A stretch of DNA of 17,668 nucleotides. It comes from Thermoflexus hugenholtzii JAD2. GTDB taxonomy: Bacteria; Chloroflexota; Dehalococcoidia; UBA2979. The translations under genes were made by a program, and so were the position numbers. Where the stretch lies: the NCBI GenBank assembly GCA_945889565.1, contig CAMDBZ010000009.1, positions 1 through 17,668 on the forward strand, given 5' to 3'. Positions within the stretch are counted from its first letter, which is position 1; every line of letters begins with the position of its first letter. The notes beneath the pieces were generated by a model, which saw only the letters and a program-made list of their open reading frames with translations, was not told the origin of the DNA and made no database searches. Below are positions 7,416-14,098 of the stretch, in pieces.

Positions 7416-8678
7416 ATGGGAGGGTACGTGGACACCGGAGACACCGCGTGGATGCTCACCAGCTCCGCGCTCGTGCTGTTCATGACGCCGGGCCTGGCGC
7501 TGTTCTACGGCGGCATGGTCCGTGCAAAGAACGCGCTCGGCATGCTCATGAAGAACTTCATCGCCATGGGCATCGTCACCATCACCTGGATAGTGGTCGG
7601 CTACTCGCTCGCCTTCGGCCCGGACATCGGCGGCGGCCTCCTAGGCGGCCTGGACTACTTCGGCCTGAAGGACGTCAGCAACATCATCCCGGAGGGTGAG
7701 CTCGGGGCCATCCACGGGGCGACCGTCCCCGACTCCGTGATTATGGTCTTCCAGATGATGTTCGCCATCATCACCCCCGCCCTCATCTCGGGCGCGATCG
7801 CAGAGCGCATGAAGTTCACCGCCTGGGTCGTCTTCATCGCCATCTGGTCGATCGTCGTCTACGCCCCCATGGCCCACTGGGTATGGAGCGCCAACGGCTT
7901 CATCTTCAAGGACCTGAAGGCCGTCGACTTCGCGGGCGGCACCGTCGTGCACATCAACGCCGGTGCGGCCGCGCTCGCCGCCGTGCTCGTGCTCGGCCCG
8001 CGCCTCGGCTTCCGCCGCGAGATCATCCGCCCGCACGCGCTGCCGCTCACGCTGCTCGGCGCGGGCATGCTCTGGTTCGGCTGGTTCGGCTTCAACAGCG
8101 GGTCGGCGTTCGCCGCTAACGGCCTCGCCGCCAACGCCTTCATCGTCACGCAGATCGCCGCCGCCGTCGCCGGCACTGTGTGGGCGCTCATGGAGCACAT
8201 CCGCCACGGCAAGGCCACCACCCTCGGCTTCGCCTCCGGCGCGGTGGCCGGGCTCGTCGCCATCACCCCCGCCTCGGGCTACGTCGGCCCCGTGGGCGCC
8301 ATCGCCATCGGCATCGCCGCCGGCGTGATCTGCTTCCTCGCGCTGCAGATCAAGTTCAAGGCCAACTTCGACGACGCCCTGGACGTGGTCGCCGTGCACC
8401 TCGTCGGCGGCATCCTCGGCTCGCTCATGGTCGGCCTGTTCGCGGACAGCGAGCTCAACCCACTCACCGCCGACGGCCTGTTCTTCGGCGGCGGCGTCGA
8501 GCAGCTCGGCCGCCAGGCCATCGCCGTCGTGATCGCCTTCGGCTACTCCTTCGTGCTCACGTATGTGCTCGCCCGCATCCTGGACGCCACAATGGGCTTG
8601 CGCGCCGCCGAGGCCGACGAACGCCGCGGCCTCGACCTCGCCCTGCACGAGGAGCAGTCCTACGTCTTCTCTGAATAG
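7416..8678 (+). CDS. amtB: Ammonium transporter (Amt/MEP/Rh family)
   Basis: Trimeric inner-membrane ammonium channel, 420 residues with about eleven transmembrane helices. The start of helix one (LFMTPGLALFYGGMVR), QMMFAIITPALISGAIAERMKF (outer Phe gate region), FAGGTVVHINAGAAAL, and AVHLVGGILGSLMVGLF are all typical. The conserved Asp171 and the twin pore histidines H179 and H328 are present. The cytosolic tail GLRAAEADERRGLDLALHEEQSY matches the segment that contacts PII. There is no obvious cleavable signal peptide. I chose the ATG at 7416, preceded by AGGT; a GTG at 7428 after GGGAGGG is the alternative and would remove four residues. It is the first gene of the amtB-PII-glnD cluster, downstream of the GlnR-like array, so nitrogen-limited induction is expected. 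Confidence 0.97.
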   Translation: MGGYVDTGDTAWMLTSSALVLFMTPGLALFYGGMVRAKNALGMLMKNFIAMGIVTITWIVVGYSLAFGPDIGGGLLGGLDYFGLKDVSNIIPEGELGAIHGATVPDSVIMVFQMMFAIITPALISGAIAERMKFTAWVVFIAIWSIVVYAPMAHWVWSANGFIFKDLKAVDFAGGTVVHINAGAAALAAVLVLGPRLGFRREIIRPHALPLTLLGAGMLWFGWFGFNSGSAFAANGLAANAFIVTQIAAAVAGTVWALMEHIRHGKATTLGFASGAVAGLVAITPASGYVGPVGAIAIGIAAGVICFLALQIKFKANFDDALDVVAVHLVGGILGSLMVGLFADSELNPLTADGLFFGGGVEQLGRQAIAVVIAFGYSFVLTYVLARILDATMGLRAAEADERRGLDLALHEEQSYVFSE

Positions 8679-8700
8679 CGCCGCCCCACCCAGCACGCGC

Positions 8701-8707
8701 AGGAAGG
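8701..8707 (+). promoter_or_regulatory. Ribosome binding site of the PII gene
   Basis: AGGAAGG lies 23 bases after the amtB stop codon and seven bases before 8715. It is a strong Shine-Dalgarno match and sets the expected start of the PII protein at 8715, where the codon is GGG. It is 13 bases from the CTG at 8721, a poor distance, so it argues for 8715. Confidence 0.65.
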
Positions 8708-8714
8708 CCGCACC

Positions 8715-9053
8715 GGGAAACTGATCATCGCCTACATCAACCCCTTCAAGCTCGATGAGATCCGCGACGCGCTGAAGAACGCAGGCGTCTCCGGCCTCTC
8801 CGTGAGCAACATCCAGGGCTTCGGCCGCCAGGCCGGCCACACCGAGACCTACCGCGGTGCCGAGTACGAGGTCGACTTCGTGCCCAAGGTCCGCGTCGAG
8901 GTGCTCGCCGACGACACCCTCGCACCCACGATCATCTCGACCATCGAGACCACCGCGCGCACCGGCTCGCTCGGCGACGGCAAGATCGCCGTCCTCCCCG
9001 TGGAGGACGTGATCCGCATCCGCACCGGCGAGCGCGGACGCGACGCGCTGTAG
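8715..9053 (+). CDS. glnB: PII nitrogen regulatory protein, initiator codon appears to be GGG
   Basis: PII signal protein that binds ATP/ADP and 2-oxoglutarate and can block AmtB. The frame reads KLIIAYINPFKLDEIRDAL, GFGRQAGHTETYRGAEY (T-loop), VDFVPKVRVEV, TGSLGDGKIAVLPVED, and ends VIRIRTGERGRDAL. Counting from 8715 gives exactly 112 residues and places the modifiable T-loop tyrosine at position 51, both canonical for PII, and AGGAAGG at 8701-8707 lies seven bases upstream. However, codon 8715-8717 is GGG, and there is no ATG, GTG or TTG in frame between the amtB stop and 8802. CTG at 8721 would be a rare alternative; GTG at 8802 would remove strand 1 and helix 1 and cannot make a working PII. 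Either initiation is non-canonical or there is a base change or assembly error here. glnB or glnK naming cannot be separated; proximity to amtB favours a GlnK role. Confidence 0.88.
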   Translation, partial: GKLIIAYINPFKLDEIRDALKNAGVSGLSVSNIQGFGRQAGHTETYRGAEYEVDFVPKVRVEVLADDTLAPTIISTIETTARTGSLGDGKIAVLPVEDVIRIRTGERGRDAL

Positions 9054-9074
9054 CCGCGAGCCGAGCGGCGCCGC

Positions 9075-11498
9075 GTGACCGCCAACGCCGAGCCGGCCGA
9101 AGGACCCACGGGCCCCACCGGCCGCGCCGCGCTCGCACCGTTCCTGGAGGCACGCACCGCACCCGCGGTGCGTGCCTCCCTGCAACGCGGCCCCGCCGGC
9201 ATCACCCTGCTCGCCGACGCCCTCGACGAGGCACTCCGCACGCTCGCCACCCCAGCCGCGCGCCCCGGCCTCGCCGTCGTCGCGCTCGGCTCGTACGGCC
9301 GTCACGAACAGTGCCGCCACTCGGACGTCGACGTGATGCTGCTCGTCGACGGCCCGCCCGGCGACGCCGTCAACGCCATCCTCTACCCGCTCTGGGACAC
9401 CGGCCTGCGCATCGGCCACTCCGTCCGCAGCATCGACCAGGCGATCAGCGCCGCGCGCGAGAACGTCGAGACGCTCACCTCGCTGCTCGATGCGCGGCTT
9501 GTCGCCGGCGACGCGCATCTCTTCGAACGCTACACGCACGCGCGCCGCAAGCTCGTGCGCGGCGAGCGCCGCCGCCTCGCCGCGGACCTCGCGCGGCAGC
9601 ACCGCCAGCTCATCGAGCACGAACCTTGGCAGCTGCAAGAGCCGAACCTGAAGTCCGGCCGCGGCGGCCTGCGCGCGTTGCAGGCGATCCGCTGGCTCGC
9701 CGCCGCCGACGCCTTCGCCGCCGGAGCCGCAGCCCCCCCACCGCTCGACCCCGCGCTCGAGGCCGCGCGCGTGCAACTGCTGCGCGCGCGCCATGCCCTC
9801 CATGCGCTCGAAGACCACCCCAACGACCGCTATCGCCAGGACCTCGCCGCCGACGCAGCACGCCTGCTCGGACGATCACGCGCAGAGGCCGGCCGCGCGC
9901 TCTTCGCGGCGCTCCGCACGGTAGATGTGGCCGCCTCCGCAGCCCTGTCGACGCGCCCCGCTGCCCCCCGGACGCTCACACAGCGCCTGCCCTGGCGACG
10001 CACGCAGCCCCCGGCCGCGCCCGCCACTGACGACGTCGACGGCGAGGCAGCAAGCGACCTCGAAACGCTCCTCCAGCGGCTCCGCACCGCCGGCCCCGGC
10101 GCGCTCGACCCGCTCCCCCCCGTCGCCTGGCTCGAGCGCCTGCTGCCCGAGTGGGAGCCGCTACGCTGCCTCCCCCACGTCGCCCCGTTCCACCGCCACC
10201 CCGTGGACGTGCATTCGTGGCGCACCGTCGCCGAAGCGCGCGCCGCCACCGCCAACGACGCCGAGCACACCGCCACGCCGATCGCCGCAGCCGCGCTCCA
10301 CGACGGATCTGGCGCGGCCGATGCGTACGACGAGCTGCTGCTCGGCGCGCTGCTGCACGACATCGGCAAGGGCCACGACGGCGACCATAGCCGCGTCGGC
10401 GCGATCATCGCCGAACGCTTCGCCGCGCGCGCAGGCCTCGACGCCGAGGCGTCGCGCCGCCTCGTCACACTCGTCGCGCAGCACCTACTGCTGCCCACCG
10501 TCGCCACCCGCCGCGACATCGCCGACGAACGCGTGATCCGCGAGACCGCCGCGCTCGTCGGCGACGCGCGCACGCTGCACCTGCTGTACCTCATCTCCGT
10601 CGCCGATGCGCGCGCCAGCGGCCCCGACGTCTGGAGCCCATGGAAAGCGCAGCTCATGCGCTCCCTCTACCTGCGCGTACTCGACGGGCTCGAAGCCGCG
10701 CCCGGCGCGGAAAGCGTCCTCACCCGCCGCCGCCATGACGTCGTCGCCGCCCTCACCAGCCGCTTCCCCGCAGCGGCCGTCGAGCAACACATCGCTCAGC
10801 TCCCACCGGCCTATCTGCTCTCCATCCCGCCCGAAGTGATCAGCGAGCACCTTGAGCTCATCGCTGCCGCGAACGGCGGCACCGCCGTGCAGCACAGCCG
10901 CGAGGCCGGCGTCGACCGCCTCACCATCGCCACGCGGGACCGCCCCGGCATCCTCTCGCTCCTCGCCGGCACGCTCGCCGTGCACAACGTGAGCGTGCTC
11001 GGCGGCAGCGCCTACACCCGCGACGACGGCGTCGCCATCGACGTCATGTACGTCGCCGACGGCCTCGGCTACGGCATCGACGAGCGACGCTGGCAGCGCA
11101 TCAGTGAAGCGGTGCCGCTCGCCCTCGCCGGCCGCTTCCCCATCGACGAGCGCCTCGCCGAGACACGCGCCGCCTACGCCACCGCCGCGCCCGCACCCAT
11201 CCCCACCACCGTCCACGTCGACAACACCGGCTCCGACCGCTACACGATCGTCGAGGTGAGCGCCGCGGACCGCCTCGGCCTGCTCTACGCCATCACCCAC
11301 GCCCTGCACACGCTCGCCCTCGACATCCACCTCGCCAAGGTCGACACCATCGGCCGCGAAGTCGTCGACGCGTTCTACGTGCTGCGCGAGAACGGCCGCC
11401 GCGTCGAAGCCCGCGACGAGATCGACCGCCTCATCCGCCGCGTCCGCGACGCCGTCGCCGCCCTCGACACCCCACCCCCCGCCACCACCAGCACCTAG
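9075..11498 (+). CDS. glnD: GlnD: bifunctional PII nucleotidyltransferase / nucleotidyl-removing enzyme
   Basis: Sensor of glutamine that modifies and de-modifies PII on Tyr51; in Actinobacteria the homologue adenylylates rather than uridylylates. The 807-residue protein has all four parts: nucleotidyltransferase domain with GSYGRHEQCRHSDVDVML (G72-S73, metal Asp84 and Asp86), the GlnD helical segment with EPNLKSGRGGLRALQ, an HD hydrolase domain (H380, then HDIGKGHDGDH with H428-D429), and two C-terminal ACT domains at about 615-690 and 722-795. Position 201 in GGLRA is Ala where E. coli GlnD has Asp (GGLRD, from memory), which may affect the transferase half. It starts with GTG at 9075, 21 bases after the PII stop, with a weak ribosome site. 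A perfect 15-bp hairpin occupies codons 24-35. Co-transcription with amtB and PII is very likely. Confidence 0.95.
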   Translation: MTANAEPAEGPTGPTGRAALAPFLEARTAPAVRASLQRGPAGITLLADALDEALRTLATPAARPGLAVVALGSYGRHEQCRHSDVDVMLLVDGPPGDAVNAILYPLWDTGLRIGHSVRSIDQAISAARENVETLTSLLDARLVAGDAHLFERYTHARRKLVRGERRRLAADLARQHRQLIEHEPWQLQEPNLKSGRGGLRALQAIRWLAAADAFAAGAAAPPPLDPALEAARVQLLRARHALHALEDHPNDRYRQDLAADAARLLGRSRAEAGRALFAALRTVDVAASAALSTRPAAPRTLTQRLPWRRTQPPAAPATDDVDGEAASDLETLLQRLRTAGPGALDPLPPVAWLERLLPEWEPLRCLPHVAPFHRHPVDVHSWRTVAEARAATANDAEHTATPIAAAALHDGSGAADAYDELLLGALLHDIGKGHDGDHSRVGAIIAERFAARAGLDAEASRRLVTLVAQHLLLPTVATRRDIADERVIRETAALVGDARTLHLLYLISVADARASGPDVWSPWKAQLMRSLYLRVLDGLEAAPGAESVLTRRRHDVVAALTSRFPAAAVEQHIAQLPPAYLLSIPPEVISEHLELIAAANGGTAVQHSREAGVDRLTIATRDRPGILSLLAGTLAVHNVSVLGGSAYTRDDGVAIDVMYVADGLGYGIDERRWQRISEAVPLALAGRFPIDERLAETRAAYATAAPAPIPTTVHVDNTGSDRYTIVEVSAADRLGLLYAITHALHTLALDIHLAKVDTIGREVVDAFYVLRENGRRVEARDEIDRLIRRVRDAVAALDTPPPATTST
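9146..9179. repeat. Perfect 15-bp inverted repeat inside the 5' end of glnD
   Basis: Arms 9146-9160 (GGAGGCACGCACCGC) and 9165-9179 (GCGGTGCGTGCCTCC) are exact reverse complements around a four-base ACCC loop. As RNA this is a very stable hairpin about 70 bases into the reading frame; it encodes residues in LEARTAPAVRASL. It contains a GGAGG that would be hidden in the stem. It may act as an attenuator or translational brake, or simply be a coding palindrome. Confidence 0.8.
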
Positions 11499-11652
11499 CG
11501 CCCGCTCGCTCACCCCGAGCTTCGCCGCTCCGCCGCGATACGCACCCTGGCCGTTCGAGGTTCGAGCTCCCAGCACGGCGTGCCGGTCCGAGGTTCAAGG
11601 GGTGAGGCCCGACGTGCGCGCGACTCAAGTCTCACGTTTGAGGTTGGGTTCG

Positions 11653-11679
11653 GGGGGTTGCAAAGCCGGCGCAGCCCCC
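11653..11679 (+). terminator. Stem-loop downstream of glnD, possible terminator
   Basis: Arms 11653-11661 (GGGGGTTGC) and 11671-11679 (GCAGCCCCC) pair over nine positions with one G-T wobble and a nine-base loop. It lies about 155 bases after the glnD stop. Only two T residues follow, so intrinsic termination is uncertain. Confidence 0.3.
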
Positions 11680-11721
11680 TTGAGGGTGGGTGGGCGGGCG
11701 GGCTCCAAAGAAGAAATCCCC

Positions 11722-11738
11722 CGCGGGCGCAGCCCGCG
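11722..11738 (-). terminator. Probable intrinsic terminator of the NUDIX gene
   Basis: A perfect seven-base stem (11722-11728 with 11732-11738, three-base loop). Read on the minus strand it is followed, after four G's, by the T-rich stretch ATTTCTTCTTT, the only such stretch in the interval. It lies about 100 bases beyond the NUDIX stop. Confidence 0.45.
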
Positions 11739-11800
11739 ACACCACTCCCATCCGCGCGCCCACGCCAGCGATCGACCCGGCAAACCGCGCCCGCCGGGCT

Positions 11801-11838
11801 GCCCGGCAGCCCGGCAGCCCGGCAGCCCGGCAGCCCGC
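11801..11838. repeat. 8-base tandem repeat (GCCCGGCA, four full copies plus a partial)
   Basis: GCCCGGCA is repeated head to tail at 11801, 11809, 11817 and 11825, followed by a degenerate partial copy. Just upstream GCCGGGC (11793-11799) is complementary to the repeat unit, so the tract can also fold. It ends two bases before the stop codon of the minus-strand NUDIX gene, in its 3' untranslated region. Copy number probably varies by slippage. Confidence 0.85.
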
Positions 11839-11839
11839 G

Positions 11840-12322
11840 CTACAGCGAGTTCACCCAACCCGCCAGTCGCCCCGGCAACCCCTCCGGGTACGCCCGATGC
11901 GCCCCCCCCAGCACCTCCGCCAGCGGCAGCCAGCGCGCCACGAAGCCCCGCTTCCCCTCCAGCGCCCGGATCGGCGCCAGGTCCCCCGGCTCCGCCCCCG
12001 GCGCAAACTCACACACGAACTCGAAGCACACCTCGTGCCCCGGCGCCCCGTTGAACTCGAAGCGATTCTCCGTCACCCCCAGCGAAGCCCGCACCTCCAC
12101 CGCCCGCCCGATCTCCTCCGCGAGCTCCCGCACCGCCGCCTCCGCCGCCCCCTCCCCGAACTCGATCGCCCCGCCCAGCGGCCGGTAGAACTGCTCGCCC
12201 TTCACCACGTCATAGCCCTCGGCGCACAGCACGTGGTCGCGATACAGCAGCACCGCCAGCGCCAGCGCCCGCACACGCTTCGGCGCCGTGCGCCGCCTAC
12301 CGCCTCCCCCGCCTGCCTCCAT
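11840..12322 (-). CDS. NUDIX hydrolase
   Basis: A 160-residue NUDIX pyrophosphohydrolase. The Nudix box runs from G51 to G72: GAIEFGE, seven residues, then RELAEEIG, matching GX5EX7REUXEE with the metal-binding glutamates E66, E69 and E70. Strand 1 (VRALALAVLLYRD) and the preceding YRPLGGAIEFGE are typical of the group. The N-terminus starts with a Gly/Arg-rich stretch (MEAGGGGGRRR) that may be unstructured or may mean that the true start is later. Members cleave nucleoside diphosphates linked to another moiety (oxidised dNTPs, ADP-ribose, cap-like groups); the substrate here cannot be told. It is transcribed divergently from the crotonyl-CoA reductase gene, with 167 bases between the starts. 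Confidence 0.92.
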   Translation of the reverse strand: MEAGGGGGRRRTAPKRVRALALAVLLYRDHVLCAEGYDVVKGEQFYRPLGGAIEFGEGAAEAAVRELAEEIGRAVEVRASLGVTENRFEFNGAPGHEVCFEFVCEFAPGAEPGDLAPIRALEGKRGFVARWLPLAEVLGGAHRAYPEGLPGRLAGWVNSL

Positions 12323-12370
12323 GCACCCGCCTCACATCGCCCGGAACCCGTGGCACGCCAACGCAGGTGG

Positions 12371-12469
12371 TAGGATACGCGGCGCGTTCAGCCACGCGCG
12401 CGCACCTGACACCGTGCGTGCAGGCTCGCACTCGCTTGATACACGGGCATGGCGGCCACCACAGGTGGC
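12371..12469 (+). promoter_or_regulatory. Possible promoter and leader hairpin of the ccr gene
   Basis: TAGGAT at 12371-12376 fits the TAnnnT form of a -10 element, without a good -35 match. If used, the leader would be about 105 bases. Within it, GCCACC (12455-12460) and GGTGGC (12464-12469) form a six-base hairpin or operator about 20 bases before the start codon. Low confidence because both elements are short. Confidence 0.25.
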
Positions 12470-12489
12470 GTGAGAGTGGGGGAGACACC

Positions 12490-13752
12490 ATGGCAGGTGA
12501 AAAGGCGATCTACGAGCTCGGCGAACTGCCGCCGCTGGGCTACGTCCCGAAGCAGATGTACGCGAGCCTCATCCGGCCCGAGCGCTTCGGCCCGCCGCGC
12601 GACGCCTTCAAGATCGAAGCCATCGACGTGCCCACGCCCGGCCCGCGCCAGGTGCTCGTCTACGTCATGGCCGCCGGCACCAACTTCAACAACGTCTGGG
12701 CCGCGCTCGGCCGCCCCGTCAATGTGATCGGCGCGCGCCAGCGCCAGGGCGCCACCGAAGACTTCCACATCGGCGGCTCGGACGCCTCCGGCATCGTCTG
12801 GGCCACCGGCAGCGAGGTCACCAACGTCAAGGTCGGCGACCGCGTCGTGCTCTCCTGCGGCATGTGGGACGAGAACGCCGCCGACATCAAAGCCGGCCGC
12901 GACCCCATGATGTCCAACACCAACAAAGTGTGGGGCTACGAGGAGAACTGGGGCTCCTTCGCCCAGTTCGCGCTCGTCGACCACTACCAGTGCTTCCCCA
13001 AGCCCGAACGCCTCACGTGGGAAGCTGCCGCCGCCTACATGCTCGTCGGCGCCACCGCGTACCGCATGCTCGCCGGCTGGCAGGGCAACATCGTCAAGCC
13101 CGGCGACCCCGTGCTCGTCTGGGGCGGCGCCGGCGGCCTCGGCGTGATGGCGATCCAGATCACGCGCGCCATGGGCGGCGTCCCCGTCGCCGTGGTCTCG
13201 GAGCAGAACAAAGTCGAGTTCTGCCTGCAGCTCGGCGCCAAGGGCGTGATCAACCGCAAAGAGTTCAGCCACTGGGGCCGCCTCCCCGACATCGACGACG
13301 CCGACGCCTTCAACACCTGGGCGCAGGGCGCGCGCGCGTTCGGCGCCAAGTTCTGGGAAGTGCTCGGCGAGCGCCGCAGCCCCACCATCGTCTTCGAGCA
13401 CCCCGGTGAAGCCACCATCCCCACGTCCATCTTCATGGTCGACAACGGCGGCATGGTCGTGATCTGCGCCGGCACCTCCGGCTACAACGCCGACGTCGAC
13501 CTACGCTACCTGTGGATGCGCTCCAAGCGCTTCCAGGGCTCCCACTTCGCCAACGTCGCCGAATGCGCCGCCTTCAACCAGCTGGTCGCTGACGGCAAAG
13601 TCGACCCTTGCCTCTCGACCGTCTACCCACTGTCCGAGGTCGGCGAAAGCCACCAGGCGATGTACGAGAACCGCCACGCCCCCGGCAACATGGCCATCCT
13701 CGTCAACGCCACGAAGACCGGCCAGACCGACATCGACCTGCCCCGCAACTAG
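12490..13752 (+). CDS. ccr: Crotonyl-CoA carboxylase/reductase
   Basis: NADPH-dependent reductive carboxylase of the zinc-less medium-chain dehydrogenase family that turns crotonyl-CoA plus CO2 into ethylmalonyl-CoA. It serves the ethylmalonyl-CoA pathway of C2 assimilation or supplies polyketide extender units. The 420-residue product has normal length. It shows the substrate loop TNFNNVWAALGRP, IGGSDASGIV, WGYEENWGSFAQF (Y150-E151), the Rossmann glycines VWGGAGGLGVMAIQ, FEHPGEATIPTS, and RSKRFQGSHFAN with H352. The Asn, Glu and His known to hold CO2 in Kitasatospora enoyl-CoA carboxylase/reductase (N81, E171, H365) have counterparts, which favours carboxylation over plain reduction. The ATG at 12490 follows GGGGGAG. 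No other ethylmalonyl-CoA pathway gene is in the window. Confidence 0.95.
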   Translation: MAGEKAIYELGELPPLGYVPKQMYASLIRPERFGPPRDAFKIEAIDVPTPGPRQVLVYVMAAGTNFNNVWAALGRPVNVIGARQRQGATEDFHIGGSDASGIVWATGSEVTNVKVGDRVVLSCGMWDENAADIKAGRDPMMSNTNKVWGYEENWGSFAQFALVDHYQCFPKPERLTWEAAAAYMLVGATAYRMLAGWQGNIVKPGDPVLVWGGAGGLGVMAIQITRAMGGVPVAVVSEQNKVEFCLQLGAKGVINRKEFSHWGRLPDIDDADAFNTWAQGARAFGAKFWEVLGERRSPTIVFEHPGEATIPTSIFMVDNGGMVVICAGTSGYNADVDLRYLWMRSKRFQGSHFANVAECAAFNQLVADGKVDPCLSTVYPLSEVGESHQAMYENRHAPGNMAILVNATKTGQTDIDLPRN

Positions 13753-13768
13753 CCGCGACACCCGCTCT

Positions 13769-13807
13769 CCGGCCCCCTCGCCCCGCCCAGCGGGGAGAGG
13801 GGGCCGG
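13769..13807. repeat. Long REP-like palindrome downstream of ccr
   Basis: Arms 13769-13785 and 13791-13807 pair at 16 of 17 positions around the loop CCCAG (one G-A mismatch at 13780/13796), followed by a G-rich tail ending GGTGAGGG. It begins 17 bases after the ccr stop. The form (CCCCTC, GC-rich centre, GAGGGG, then GGGGGTGAGGG) resembles a class of intergenic palindromes I recall from many GC-rich bacteria. It could also stabilise or end the ccr transcript. There is no T-tract. Confidence 0.75.
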
Positions 13808-13867
13808 GGGGGTGAGGGCTCCGGCTGCACCCACCACGCGCCCACCGCTCGAGGAGCCACCCGCACC

Positions 13868-14065
13868 GTGCCCCTCGAGCGCTGCCAGTTCTGCACTGCC
13901 CGCCCCCGCGAAGAGACCGCCGTCCTCCGCTGGCGCGCCGACTCCGACGAGCGCGAACGCCTCACCCTCCAGCTCTGCACCCGCCACCTCGAACGCATGC
14001 AACGCGCCACCATCACCCGTGGCTGGCCCCACCAGGGCTGGCTCCACAAAATCGGCTGGTGGTAG
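13868..14065 (+). CDS. Small zinc-finger-like protein, function unknown
   Basis: A 65-residue protein that I cannot assign to a named family. It has a CX2C pair (C6, C9) and, 27 residues later, CX2H (C37, H40), the layout of a small zinc ribbon or treble-clef. The middle is charged (Arg/Glu-rich) and the end is rich in aromatic residues (GWPHQGWLHKIGWW). The GTG start at 13868 has GAGGAG 11 bases upstream, somewhat far. It lies 115 bases after ccr, with the REP-like palindrome in between. The metal ligands and the compact size support a real gene; role unknown. Possibilities include a protein-protein or nucleic-acid adaptor. Confidence 0.6.
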   Translation: MPLERCQFCTARPREETAVLRWRADSDERERLTLQLCTRHLERMQRATITRGWPHQGWLHKIGWW

Positions 14066-14081
14066 GCGCGCAGCGCGCGCC
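14065..14081. terminator. Seven-base GC hairpin between converging genes
   Basis: GGCGCGC (14065-14071) and GCGCGCC (14075-14081) form a perfect stem with an AGC loop. It begins at the last base of the small zinc-finger gene's stop codon and lies before the stop of the opposite gene. It could act in both directions; no T-tract follows. Confidence 0.35.
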
Positions 14082-14098
14082 AGGGTCGAACCCCGCCG

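Larger units (their letters stand above)
11499..11839. other. Gene-free, repeat-rich interval between glnD and the NUDIX gene
   Basis: 341 bases between two converging genes with no credible reading frame. It holds the octamer CGAGGTTC twice (11556-11563 and 11589-11596), two stem-loops (11653-11679 and 11722-11738), and an 8-base tandem repeat (11801-11838) abutting the NUDIX stop. Nothing resembling a transposase remnant, tRNA or attachment site was found. Confidence 0.7.

Noticed and set aside
11554..11600. GGTTCGAGCTCC and GGTTCAAGG, resembling the T-arm of a tRNA or an att core
   Set aside because: The flanking bases do not form a five-base T-stem and no acceptor, D or anticodon arm can be found nearby.
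11801..11838. Short repeats as a CRISPR array
   Set aside because: The unit is only 8 bases with no spacers, and no cas genes are present.
12351..12366. TGGCAC followed by CGCA, a possible sigma-54 promoter before ccr
   Set aside because: The GG and GC elements are one base too close and the TTGC part is not matched.
12931..12948. Tyr150 of Ccr in place of Kitasatospora Phe170 in the CO2 pocket looked like an altered carboxylase
   Set aside because: From memory, Rhodobacter and Methylorubrum Ccr have WGYET at the same place, so Tyr is normal in this family.
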